Part shown: positions 1-7,238 of the stretch, piece after piece | Numbering within the stretch: position 1 is the stretch's first letter | How the letters are laid out: every line of letters begins with the position of its first letter | NCBI GenBank assembly: GCA_937875275.1 | Contig: CALNCC010000130.1 | Location: 1-10,783, forward strand | DNA: 10,783 bases | Source of the DNA: an uncultured Dysgonomonas sp. | GTDB taxonomy: Bacteria; Bacteroidota; Bacteroidia; Bacteroidales; Dysgonomonadaceae | Direction: 5' to 3' | Position numbers and translations under genes: made by a program | The notes under the pieces: model-generated | The model's input: the letters and a program-made list of their open reading frames with translations, nothing else | The model's database searches: none | Told to the model about the DNA's origin: nothing

Positions 1-798
1 ATATGCATATTGCTTCATCGTTGTATTGTTGTCGGTGATATAACCGGCTGTCAGTTCGGTTGCTAATGGTGGCAGCACATAGGACAGATTACCATAATCA
101 TCATACACATAATATGTGTCTATATTGTCATTTCCGTTTTTCTGGCGTGTGAGAATGGTTTGTCCCCGTTTGTCGGTAAATGTGTATCCTATATTCCCTC
201 CTTCGTCGGTAACTTTATTTACTAATAATTCACCTTTAGCATAATTACCGGCTTTCAGTAAGTTTGCAGACCAGGATGCTCCGCTCACAGAATAGCGTGT
301 ACAAGACAAATCCTTATTATCAGGATCGTTGGTTAAGTATTCCGTTTTGACTGCTGTACTATCAGTGTGCCATGCAGCACCCGGACCAGAAGCCTGTGTA
401 ACCCTGTTTAATGGTGAGTTCTCGTATACATTCAAACTGTATGGTTTCGCATCATCATTGTATATGCTCGTTGCTTTTAAGGCAATGGTGGAGATTGAAA
501 CTGATGCACCTGTCGCTTGATCTGTCGGAGCCGGCAGCCAAACCTGAGAGGGACGTCTAAGTCCGTCGTATATTTGCATGGTAACCACATCTTTCTTTGT
601 CGGAGATATTCCTATCTGCACGGTCTGTATGGGCAAGCCGAATCCGTTGGCATAAGAAACCTCTTCTATGTAACGCTTGGCATTAGTTGTGGTATCTGTA
701 TATGTCTTGGTATATACATAGTTTAAAGAATCACTCAATGTCTGCCCGGTAAGAGCTGTGGAGCAGAGTATGCTCAGTAAAAAATATAATCGTTTCAT
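1..798 (-). CDS. RHS repeat-associated (DUF6443-like) exported protein, N-terminal 266 residues, cut by window edge
   Basis: The minus-strand frame opens at an ATG at 798-796 and runs without a stop to base 1, so only the first 266 residues are present. The first 19 residues (MKRLYFLLSILCSTALTGQ) form a typical signal peptide. Around residues 45-95 come the segments GFGLPIQTVQIGIS and YDGLRRPSQVWLP, and near residues 235-245 the segment YYVYDDYGNLSYVLPP. These resemble the DUF6443 region that precedes YD repeats and the RHS core in Bacteroidetes RHS proteins. Full-length relatives usually exceed 1000 residues and often end in a variable toxin-like tip, which would lie beyond the left edge. 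The gene starts 27 bp after the stop of the YD-repeat protein upstream, which suggests one transcript. The product is expected at the cell surface or outside the cell. The family call rests on remembered motifs; its substrate or partner is unknown. Confidence 0.85.
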   Translation of the reverse strand, partial: MKRLYFLLSILCSTALTGQTLSDSLNYVYTKTYTDTTTNAKRYIEEVSYANGFGLPIQTVQIGISPTKKDVVTMQIYDGLRRPSQVWLPAPTDQATGASVSISTIALKATSIYNDDAKPYSLNVYENSPLNRVTQASGPGAAWHTDSTAVKTEYLTNDPDNKDLSCTRYSVSGASWSANLLKAGNYAKGELLVNKVTDEGGNIGYTFTDKRGQTILTRQKNGNDNIDTYYVYDDYGNLSYVLPPLATELTAGYITDNNTTMKQYAY

Positions 799-825
799 AA
801 GATTCAGTTTTTCATATTATTACTC

Positions 826-3800
826 TTATCTGGCTTTGAATGTCTGGTTGTACTTGTATTCGCTGATAGTAACCTTCCCTCTACTTTCCGGTTCGCTATG
901 CGATACTTTGGTCAGTCTACCTAATCCGTCATACTCGAAATGAGCTTCTATACCGTTCGGATCAATCATGCGTACAACACCTACCAATGGTTTATATTCA
1001 TAGGTATATACTTTACTTTCAGGAAACATCCGTTGTAATTCTTTGGTCGTTTTGAAATCGGTATCTGCCGGTTTATTTTTTGTCATCATGATTTCTGCCC
1101 AGGAATACACTATTCCATTGTTCATTTCTCTATAAAAATAGAAACTATCAATGTTTGGTACATTCTCGACTTTCGCAAACATATATTGGTTATTATATGA
1201 CCATATGTATATGGTATTTGTTCCATTTTCATATACTTGCCTTACATTACCATAATCGTCATAAGTATATTCCGCTTTGGTATCAAATTGTGTCATTTGG
1301 TCGGTTCTGCTCAATACTTTTTTCACTCTGCTATTCTCATACAATAGGCGGGAAACTGTTTCAGCATTTCCTTTTGTTGTTTTCTGCTCAATAAGAGCTG
1401 TGTAGTTTCTGTTACTTTTCAACGTATTGTTTCCTGTATCATGTTCGTTTACTACCGAACTGTTATCTCCGGCATATAAGAAAGAGTTGGCTGTGGTTTG
1501 TCCATTTTCCAGATGCTGTACTATCCGGGACGGGTTACGGTGCAGAGGGTATGTCCCTAAGCCTGATTCATCAGGGTAAGTGTATGCCTTAACATTCTCT
1601 ATACTATCTTCTTTTGATATATACAGAATTTCCGTTTCTCTTTTCAGGCGGTTATAGGACAGGACGGTGTCTCTTTTGATAGAGCGGTATACTTCTTTAC
1701 TCCTGTAAGGATTTGATTCATTATCACTGTATCTTGGATAATATACTGTGGCATTATACACCTTTCCTTCCCTGAGGGAACCTTCATCGGCATCAGCCTT
1801 GCTTGAGTATTGATACTCTTTCTTTGAAACAAGTTTTGGTGTACCATTTGCGGTTGCAGGTATTTCATAATATTCTGTCCGAAGAGGATATCCGTTAGCG
1901 TACTCTTCATTCTCGAACTGTCCCCATATTGTACCTAAGTTTGTCGGGAAATACATGTTGCTCTCGGTGCGTTGATTGTTCGGGCTTACATAGTTGTCGA
2001 TAGAAGTGAAATAATATACTGTCTTATTTTTGTTACTATCAAGATCGTTTGTTGTCAGTTCCTCGACATAATTGTAGAGTACGGTGTTCCCGTTGTTAAA
2101 GGACATCGGGTACACTGAACTTGCTGACCACATACGTACCCGGCTCTCCACATCGGCATAATTAACTTTATCATGTGCTGTAGTGTAGTCATAGATCGTA
2201 AAATCAGGATAAGGTTTTATCCCGGCTCTTTTGTTTCCTATCGTATTCGTTTTAGGATCGTAAGTGTCGTAGGTAAAGGTCCGGTATACGGAGTTTCCCG
2301 AGATCAGGTCTCTCTCCCGGATGCTTTTTACTCTCAGCCCACCGACATACATGACATCCCTGTCGTAGTAATTATTATCATCGATGATCGTGTGAGCATA
2401 CGCCCTGTTACTTTCGTATTGGAAAGAGGTTTCCGTACCTTCGGGGCTGGTTATCGACTGCAACATTCCGATACCCGGATACCACTCGTCGGCAGCTCCC
2501 CTCCCCACCTCATTTCCAATCTGGATAGGATAAGGTATGCTGGAGATATCGCCCGGTATACAACTGATTGTTGCTTTAGGGACGATAGATACCGTATCGA
2601 TGGAAAACCTGTAGAAGCGATAGTGATAATACCCCCAGTGGTCTATGCCGCGAACATTGAACGGAGGGACATACATCTCATCCTGGTATTTGAAACGGTA
2701 AACCATCGGCTTGTCTATTCCCGGACCTTTTATTTCCACAGATTCCAGTTTAGTTCTGAACCCGAGTCTCGGATGCGGATTTACTTCTGTGCTTTTATAG
2801 GGGATCACATTAAGTATAATCTGACGAACAATTTCCCCTTGCATGTTTCTTACCCTTATCGTATCTAAACTTTTAAAAAGGGTATCTTTAGATAGAGGCT
2901 TGCTATTATCTTTCACATATGAAAATTCCACTGTACCACCATCAAATTTGATCTCCTTTAGGTACGGCGACCTGATATAGTTGCTGCTCATCGGAGAACG
3001 CATGTGTTCGTAATGAACCTGTGCCATCGGTTCATATTTGGTCGCCTTCGTATTACTATTATAGCTTACCCTATATGATTTGGTTATTCCGTTTATTTTC
3101 TTGGTTAGAATCGGTAGTTCGTTAGAATGATAGAAATTGTCTTCCAGAATAACATAATCGTCTAACGAGTTTTTACCTCCAAAATCATAGGTTCGGTGTA
3201 TGTCGTGATGGATAAATGAGACTTTTGCTCCCGTCCTCGATGAGGTAACATCAGAGCAGACCAAACGCGGATAATGAGAGCCACCGATATATTCACGCTT
3301 TAGTCCATAGCCGGATTTGTTACCTCCAAACTCATATTTTAAGCCTTTTGCGTCATAGATGGTTATTTCGTTCATTGTTTTCTCGGCATATATCTGTATA
3401 CGTTCGTTGGATGTAGAGGTGGTAATCATATTTAAAGGCGAAGACATGCCTTTGCTGTTATGTGCAGATACGTAGAAAGAGCCGCTTTGATCTGCTAATT
3501 GGTAGCTGAATCGATCGGCCTCAGTATCCCCTTTCTTTATAATCTCTTTCATGTAATCTTTGGAAGTCCAGTCCCCGTCTAAAGAAGAATAAAAATAACC
3601 ACCGAAAGACTCACTGCTTTCATTTGTATTATCCGGTAACCCACGTGCCGAACAACTGACACTCGGTTCTACATTGAGTACCCATCCCGTACCCACACAT
3701 CCTACCGGTTCGTTCGGTTTCAATCCGTTGGAGGTATAAGATATACTTATCGGGATAGTTATATCCCCGGACTTTATTTCATACAGGGGAATTGTTATAT

Positions 3801-3963
3801 TGGGCATTCCGGAAGAGTAATTCATCGGAAAACTGGAATATTGCTTAACAGCTGCCGCTTCGGGAGAAACAGGAGATTTCGTATCCGGACCTAATTGTGC
3901 CCACATCTGAGAGGATGAGAGTCGCAGGCATATCATTATAATTAAAATACTATATTTTCTCAT
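826..3963 (-). CDS. SpvB-like / YD-repeat (RHS-type) exported protein, 1045 aa
   Basis: The protein has a signal peptide of about 23 residues ending near MWAQ. It then shows the N-terminal pattern common in Bacteroidetes RHS-type proteins: a stretch around residues 45-110 with MPNITIPLYEIKSGDITIPI, SISYTSNGLKPNEP and GCVGTGWVLNVEPSVS, which is like the SpvB/TcaC N-terminal beta domain. The middle is beta-rich and Tyr/Asn-rich without a domain I can name. YD-type repeats appear near the C-terminus (YTYDDYGNVRQVYENG near residue 900, HFEYDGLGRLTKVSH near 1010). The protein stops soon after this last repeat, so there is no RHS core or toxin tip. It lies 17 bp downstream of the T9SS cargo gene and 27 bp upstream of the DUF6443-type RHS gene. 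It may act with the latter as a split shell or scaffold; that is inference. No T9SS sorting domain is visible at its own C-terminus. Confidence 0.85.
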   Translation of the reverse strand: MRKYSILIIMICLRLSSSQMWAQLGPDTKSPVSPEAAAVKQYSSFPMNYSSGMPNITIPLYEIKSGDITIPISISYTSNGLKPNEPVGCVGTGWVLNVEPSVSCSARGLPDNTNESSESFGGYFYSSLDGDWTSKDYMKEIIKKGDTEADRFSYQLADQSGSFYVSAHNSKGMSSPLNMITTSTSNERIQIYAEKTMNEITIYDAKGLKYEFGGNKSGYGLKREYIGGSHYPRLVCSDVTSSRTGAKVSFIHHDIHRTYDFGGKNSLDDYVILEDNFYHSNELPILTKKINGITKSYRVSYNSNTKATKYEPMAQVHYEHMRSPMSSNYIRSPYLKEIKFDGGTVEFSYVKDNSKPLSKDTLFKSLDTIRVRNMQGEIVRQIILNVIPYKSTEVNPHPRLGFRTKLESVEIKGPGIDKPMVYRFKYQDEMYVPPFNVRGIDHWGYYHYRFYRFSIDTVSIVPKATISCIPGDISSIPYPIQIGNEVGRGAADEWYPGIGMLQSITSPEGTETSFQYESNRAYAHTIIDDNNYYDRDVMYVGGLRVKSIRERDLISGNSVYRTFTYDTYDPKTNTIGNKRAGIKPYPDFTIYDYTTAHDKVNYADVESRVRMWSASSVYPMSFNNGNTVLYNYVEELTTNDLDSNKNKTVYYFTSIDNYVSPNNQRTESNMYFPTNLGTIWGQFENEEYANGYPLRTEYYEIPATANGTPKLVSKKEYQYSSKADADEGSLREGKVYNATVYYPRYSDNESNPYRSKEVYRSIKRDTVLSYNRLKRETEILYISKEDSIENVKAYTYPDESGLGTYPLHRNPSRIVQHLENGQTTANSFLYAGDNSSVVNEHDTGNNTLKSNRNYTALIEQKTTKGNAETVSRLLYENSRVKKVLSRTDQMTQFDTKAEYTYDDYGNVRQVYENGTNTIYIWSYNNQYMFAKVENVPNIDSFYFYREMNNGIVYSWAEIMMTKNKPADTDFKTTKELQRMFPESKVYTYEYKPLVGVVRMIDPNGIEAHFEYDGLGRLTKVSHSEPESRGKVTISEYKYNQTFKAR

Positions 3964-3980
3964 AGTTATATCTGTTTAGG

Positions 3981-5117
3981 TTATTCTTTGATAATCTTTT
4001 CATTGACAAACTCATTGTTGGCTGTGATACGAAGGATATAGTTCCCCTTCATCAACCCCGACATTACAAAACTCTCCGTATAGTCTCCTTTCTGATAAGT
4101 CTGTTTGGCTACTTTGCGAATTACATTCCCGTCGAAGGAAAAGAGTTCGAACGAGACAGGAACTTCTTCTTTGATCGTATATTCAATCGTAAGCAAGGTA
4201 CTGACAGGATTCGGGTATATCTTGTAGCTTATATAGCCGGATAAAGGACTTTCCGGTTCAGGATTGTCTTTTTCTGTCTTCTTCTCTTCCTGCGCTATAT
4301 TATTCTCGTCCCAGAGTTCATCCAACAAAGCAAGATTGTCGGGATCGGTATCTAAATAGAAATGATCTTGTGGAGGATAATAGAAAGCGGTGGAAAAGAT
4401 AGGGCTTGTGTCTTCGTTGGTGCTTTTCAGTACTTCGAATAAGGGATAACGGTACCCTTTGGTATACCAGCGGTAGGTTTCATGTATCTTGCGGGGTAAT
4501 GAATCCGCATCCTGTAGAATATGTACGGTCTTAACACGCAAGACAGGAGAGATCGTATCGCCAGCACTTAATACCATCTTGCCGTAGGCATCGGCTTGTA
4601 CGGTCATGCTCCCTGTTGTTTGGATAGGAATAGAGGCTGAGTACAATCCGTGGGACAGATAGCTTGACGAAGAACCCGCAGTTCCATAGTTGACTGGAAA
4701 TACTGTTGACAGCACAGGAGTTTCATAAGTCAGCTTAACATATGGATTTTCATGCCCTAAAAGGAACAACGAATCGTTGCTGATGCGGTAGTAGTACATC
4801 GTATTATGTTCGAGCCCGATAAACAGATCATCGGGATTCACTTCTTTCTTATTGAAAGTATAATCACCGAGTATATACACACTGTCGTTGAGCCGGGGAG
4901 CTTCCTGGTAGATAAGTGAATACTCGTCGTTGATTGTCGTGCGATCCGAGAAATCCCAGACAATATTCTTTCCGGCAGGACCGGGATCTTTGAACGAGAC
5001 TTGTTGTTTGATGATTTCATCGCCAATACGTGGTCGGTTGTATTGTCCGGTGAGCTGCCCCATACAGTGGGTGATATACAGCAGAACAATACCTGTCAAT
5101 AACAGTCGTTTTTTCAT
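3981..5117 (-). CDS. Secreted protein with T9SS type A C-terminal sorting domain, 378 aa
   Basis: The N-terminus is a lipid-free signal peptide (MKKRLLLTGIVLLYITHCMGQ, cleavage near residue 21). Residues about 22-290 form a beta-rich region of unknown function, including GKNIVWDFSD and many Tyr/Thr strands. An acidic, low-complexity linker rich in Glu, Lys and Pro follows at about 275-292. Residues about 297-378 are a classic type IX secretion sorting domain: YKIYPNPVSTLLTIEY, then FELFSFDGNVIRK, then KGNYILRITANNEFVNEKIIKE. In this family the domain directs transport across the outer membrane and is normally removed and replaced by a lipopolysaccharide anchor. The gene is first in a probable three-gene unit with the two RHS-type genes, 17 bp ahead of the first. 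The function of the mature part is not recognisable. Confidence 0.88.
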   Translation of the reverse strand: MKKRLLLTGIVLLYITHCMGQLTGQYNRPRIGDEIIKQQVSFKDPGPAGKNIVWDFSDRTTINDEYSLIYQEAPRLNDSVYILGDYTFNKKEVNPDDLFIGLEHNTMYYYRISNDSLFLLGHENPYVKLTYETPVLSTVFPVNYGTAGSSSSYLSHGLYSASIPIQTTGSMTVQADAYGKMVLSAGDTISPVLRVKTVHILQDADSLPRKIHETYRWYTKGYRYPLFEVLKSTNEDTSPIFSTAFYYPPQDHFYLDTDPDNLALLDELWDENNIAQEEKKTEKDNPEPESPLSGYISYKIYPNPVSTLLTIEYTIKEEVPVSFELFSFDGNVIRKVAKQTYQKGDYTESFVMSGLMKGNYILRITANNEFVNEKIIKE

Positions 5118-5165
5118 ACTGATAATGGTCTTAGGTTAATTAATGTGTTTTCTTTGTATACGGAC

Positions 5166-5194
5166 TAAAAATAAAACAACTTCGCATTAGGAAA
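5166..5194 (-). promoter_or_regulatory. Weak candidate promoter for the T9SS/RHS gene set
   Basis: Read on the minus strand, TATTTTTA (5173-5166) matches the Bacteroides -7 box TAnnTTTG at all defined positions but the last. A TTTC (5194-5191) stands 17 bp upstream in the place of the TTTG -33 box. Both boxes deviate and the spacing is short, so this is only a suggestion. It would give a leader of about 45 nt before the start codon at 5117. Confidence 0.2.
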
Positions 5195-5300
5195 TGTTTA
5201 CTTAATTTATCATTTTTTTGCATATTTACCGGAATGTGTAAGAAAAGGACCTAAATATGCAATAGTCAAGTGAATGAAATGCCAAAAAGATTGAATGTAG

Positions 5301-5708
5301 CTAAAGATTGCAGTAGATAATAAAGCTTCTAAGCGTCTTTTTACAAACGGTTACACCGTATTCTTTCTCTAAAATGGCACATAGGACATTCGGACTATAA
5401 CCATGTACATCCAATAGCTTCTCGATAATCGAAGCCATGGGAAACTCCTGCAACTTTTGTTTACGTCCCCTTCCCGGAGATATATTCAACAGCCCTAACC
5501 GGTAACCGGATGCTGACTGCCACTTGTTAATGAAACGATATACCGTGTGCCAGCAGACTCCGGTCCTCCCGGCTATCTGTGTTATGGAAAATCCTCTTGC
5601 CGATAACAGCAGGAATAAACATCTCCGGCGTGTAGTCCATGATTGGCTCTGGTCATATATCCAGCACACTTGCTTTACTTCTTCTTCACTTAAAACTATA
5701 TATCTCAT
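5301..5708 (-). CDS. Orphan IS630-type transposase N-terminal helix-turn-helix fragment, 135 aa
   Basis: Residues about 26-64 (RRRCLFLLLSARGFSITQIAGRTGV then WHTVYRFINKW) match the HTH with which IS630/Tc1-mariner-like transposases bind their ends. A basic proline/glycine linker (SPGRGRKQKL, 77-86) and a second helical segment (YSPNVLCAILEKEYGVTVCKKTLRSFI, 104-130) follow, also as in that family. A full IS630 transposase of about 340 residues would continue into a DDE nuclease. Here a TAG stops the frame right after the second segment, and I see no DDE-like sequence in the next 180 bp. No IS ends or target duplication are evident. It is either a transposase remnant or a small DNA-binding protein derived from one. 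It lies about 180 bp upstream of the T9SS gene in the same direction, so a regulatory role is possible but unproven. Confidence 0.65.
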   Translation of the reverse strand: MRYIVLSEEEVKQVCWIYDQSQSWTTRRRCLFLLLSARGFSITQIAGRTGVCWHTVYRFINKWQSASGYRLGLLNISPGRGRKQKLQEFPMASIIEKLLDVHGYSPNVLCAILEKEYGVTVCKKTLRSFIIYCNL

Positions 5709-6224
5709 ATATTATCAACATGTTAAATAGTTTATACTTCCTGTATTTAGTTCAAATGGAATAAATTAATGCTATATTAGAGGTAGATATTTCCGGCTTT
5801 TGTCCCATGAAATATTCCAAAATCAACAATAATCTCAATATTATTAGCATTTTCTGAAACAAGATTGAGATATTCATTATAGAATACTGTATATCAATGT
5901 TATATATGTATCATGTATTATTATTCTTTTTCTCATTGTATAAAGCTCATCTTTGCATATGTATCTTATATACAGATCCATAACCCTTAAATCCGGTTTA
6001 TGTCATTGTCCTGCAATACCATATATTCATGGTTTCCTGATTCTTTCTTTGTCTCAATCCTTTTCTCTAAATACTTATTTTACTCGTTTACTTATCTGTA
6101 TCCTATCGTATTCTATGTTTCTTGTTATTAAACGTCTACAGATTCTGCCTTTCGATTCTTTTCAAGTTTTCCCCTTGTAACCCCTAATATATCTTTTCAG
6201 TTTTTTCCGCATTGTTATATTCGG
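5709..6224. other. AT-rich stretch of about 515 bp without a convincing gene
   Basis: This stretch separates two minus-strand genes. Its right part (about 5930-6220) is strikingly pyrimidine-rich on the plus strand. A plus-strand reading frame of about 75 codons (5953-6180, TTG start) exists there but has low-complexity composition and no recognisable motif. On the minus strand, directly after the 250-aa gene, an ATG near 6212 opens only a 16-codon basic micro-frame. An 8-bp inverted repeat lies at 5832-5871. I see no tRNA, CRISPR array or clear terminator in it. Confidence 0.5.
5832..5871. repeat. 8-bp inverted repeat ATCTCAAT / ATTGAGAT
   Basis: The arms lie at 5832-5839 and 5864-5871, separated by 24 bp, about 125 bp upstream of the orphan HTH gene start. 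It could be a binding site, but arms this short can occur by chance in AT-rich DNA. No U-tract follows, so it is not an obvious terminator. Confidence 0.35.
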
Positions 6225-6977
6225 TTAATACCCCCGGCGTTTACAGGTTATATGGCTTTTTATGAGATCTGCATCAACCAGTTTGATATATTTTACCCCT
6301 TTCCGGTATACATCAATATGCCCTTCTTTGATGGACTGGCTTCTGACGATATCGAAATAAACGGAACTGATCTTCTCGCCATTAATTGACTCCATATATT
6401 GATAATTCCCTTTGGTTGTAATATATCCTGCCGCTTCGGCTTCCTGTTTGATCCTGTAGGCTGTGGATACTGATACATTCAGGCATTTAGCCAGATAACT
6501 GTTAGCCATAGGATAAAAACAGGCTCCTTTGTTACGATTCGTAATGGAACCCCCAAATTTACGTTCCGATCGCCGGTCAAAGTAGCGTTTCCGCCTCAGG
6601 TAATATGTTACTACTATAGCACAACACAGAGCCTTCAGATTCTTATAATCATCATCTGTCATTAAATCAATGAGCACACCTGTTTTTATTTTTACTTGTA
6701 GTTTCCTTTCCAAATTGTTATACCCGATTACATGCATTACCTTTTTTTTACTGTTTATTGTGATCCACTTATTTTTTACCAACCACTCTAACGATGTTTT
6801 TACCGTTTTTATGTTTATGCCAAGTTGTTTACTGCATACGACCATATCGGATTCCCCAAAAGCTGTATATCCATCACAATTTAATTTCAGGTACAGATAT
6901 AGTTTCAACTGATTGACTTTCCTGTTGATCAATGCATACTCACAGAGTGAGACCGATATGTTAGTTGCCGTTCTCAC
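6225..6977 (-). CDS. Hypothetical protein with two predicted winged-helix DNA-binding regions, 250 aa
   Basis: I do not recognise a named family. Two segments look like winged helices. Residues about 22-85 contain CSKQLGINIKTVKTSLEWLVKNKWIT, a helix-turn-helix plus recognition helix. Residues about 155-195 contain YPMANSYLAKCLNVSVSTAYRIKQEAEAAGYI and the wing ITTKGNYQYM. Between them lies a basic region (YYLRRKRYFDRRSERK, about 125-140). Tandem winged helices of this size occur in replication initiators and in regulators of phages and other mobile elements, and the neighbouring integrase fits such a context, but neither role is shown. The start at 6977 is the first Met of the frame. No TAnnTTTG promoter was found upstream, and a hairpin-like inverted repeat stands 33-90 bp ahead of the start. 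Plasmid or phage replication protein and transcription factor are both open. Confidence 0.65.
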   Translation of the reverse strand: MRTATNISVSLCEYALINRKVNQLKLYLYLKLNCDGYTAFGESDMVVCSKQLGINIKTVKTSLEWLVKNKWITINSKKKVMHVIGYNNLERKLQVKIKTGVLIDLMTDDDYKNLKALCCAIVVTYYLRRKRYFDRRSERKFGGSITNRNKGACFYPMANSYLAKCLNVSVSTAYRIKQEAEAAGYITTKGNYQYMESINGEKISSVYFDIVRSQSIKEGHIDVYRKGVKYIKLVDADLIKSHITCKRRGY

Positions 6978-7009
6978 CGTACGTATGCTTGAGAAATGTT
7001 ATTATGATT

Positions 7010-7067
7010 GGAATCTATAGGATACAATCCAGCCTCCTCTAAAACCGTCTTCAGGCTATAGAGTTCC
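7010..7067. repeat. Inverted repeat upstream of the winged-helix gene
   Basis: GGAATCTATAG (7010-7020) pairs with CTATAGAGTTCC (7056-7067) with a single unpaired base, around a 35-bp centre. It lies in the probable 5' region of the minus-strand 250-aa gene. It could be an operator for that DNA-binding protein or a leader hairpin; chance is not excluded. Confidence 0.35.
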
Positions 7068-7151
7068 TTTAATTGTACATAAAAGCGGTTCGTAAATAGT
7101 TGCGAGAAGAGTACTTTTGTTTTCCCTATTTATCGCAAAATGGGTAATTAT

Positions 7152-7178
7152 TAAAGGTTTAACATTGTTAAACCTTTA
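7152..7178. promoter_or_regulatory. Perfect 12-bp palindrome, probable operator of the integrase promoter
   Basis: TAAAGGTTTAAC (7152-7163) and its exact reverse complement GTTAAACCTTTA (7167-7178) flank a 3-bp centre. The centre and the first base of the right arm form the -33 element of the promoter that reads into the integrase, so a bound dimer would block RNA polymerase. A run of T follows, so in RNA it could also act as a terminator for plus-strand transcription, but no plus-strand gene lies upstream. Operator is the better reading. Confidence 0.6.
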
Positions 7179-7195
7179 TTTTTTTGTTATATTTG
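7164..7195 (+). promoter_or_regulatory. Bacteroides-type promoter for the integrase
   Basis: A -33 box ATTG (7164-7167) and a -7 box TATATTTG (7188-7195), a perfect TAnnTTTG, are spaced by 20 bp, the normal distance. Transcription would begin near 7200, giving a leader of about 40 nt before the integrase ATG at 7239. Confidence 0.7.
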
Positions 7196-7210
7196 AGCCA
7201 ATAAGTAACT

Positions 7211-7235
7211 CGTTTGTTTCACAAAACGTTCCATA
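7211..7235 (+). repeat. Imperfect 25-bp direct repeat, left copy (integrase leader)
   Basis: This copy (core CACAAAACGTTCCA) matches 8479-8503 (core CACAATTCGTTCCA) at 20 of 25 positions. It ends 3 bp before the integrase start codon, while the other copy begins 13 bp after the integrase stop. The left copy also holds a short inverted repeat, CGTTT (7211-7215) and AAACG (7224-7228). A recombinase binding or attachment site is possible. Confidence 0.4.
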
Positions 7236-7238
7236 ATT

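Noticed and set aside
2173..2868. A 231-codon plus-strand open frame inside the YD-repeat gene
   Set aside because: It lies wholly antisense to a clear 1045-aa exported protein, has no recognisable motif, and its composition is what the opposite strand of that gene would give.
5301..5708. A complete insertion sequence
   Set aside because: There is no DDE domain, no terminal inverted repeats and no target-site duplication around the fragment.
5953..6180. A 75-codon plus-strand frame starting with TTG in the gene-poor stretch
   Set aside because: It is low in complexity and driven by the pyrimidine-rich composition. It has no motif, and the sequence upstream (CATCTTTG) misses the promoter consensus.
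7152..7185. The palindrome with following T run as a terminator
   Set aside because: No plus-strand gene lies upstream, the stem is A/T-rich, and it coincides with the -33 region of a consensus promoter, so an operator is more likely.
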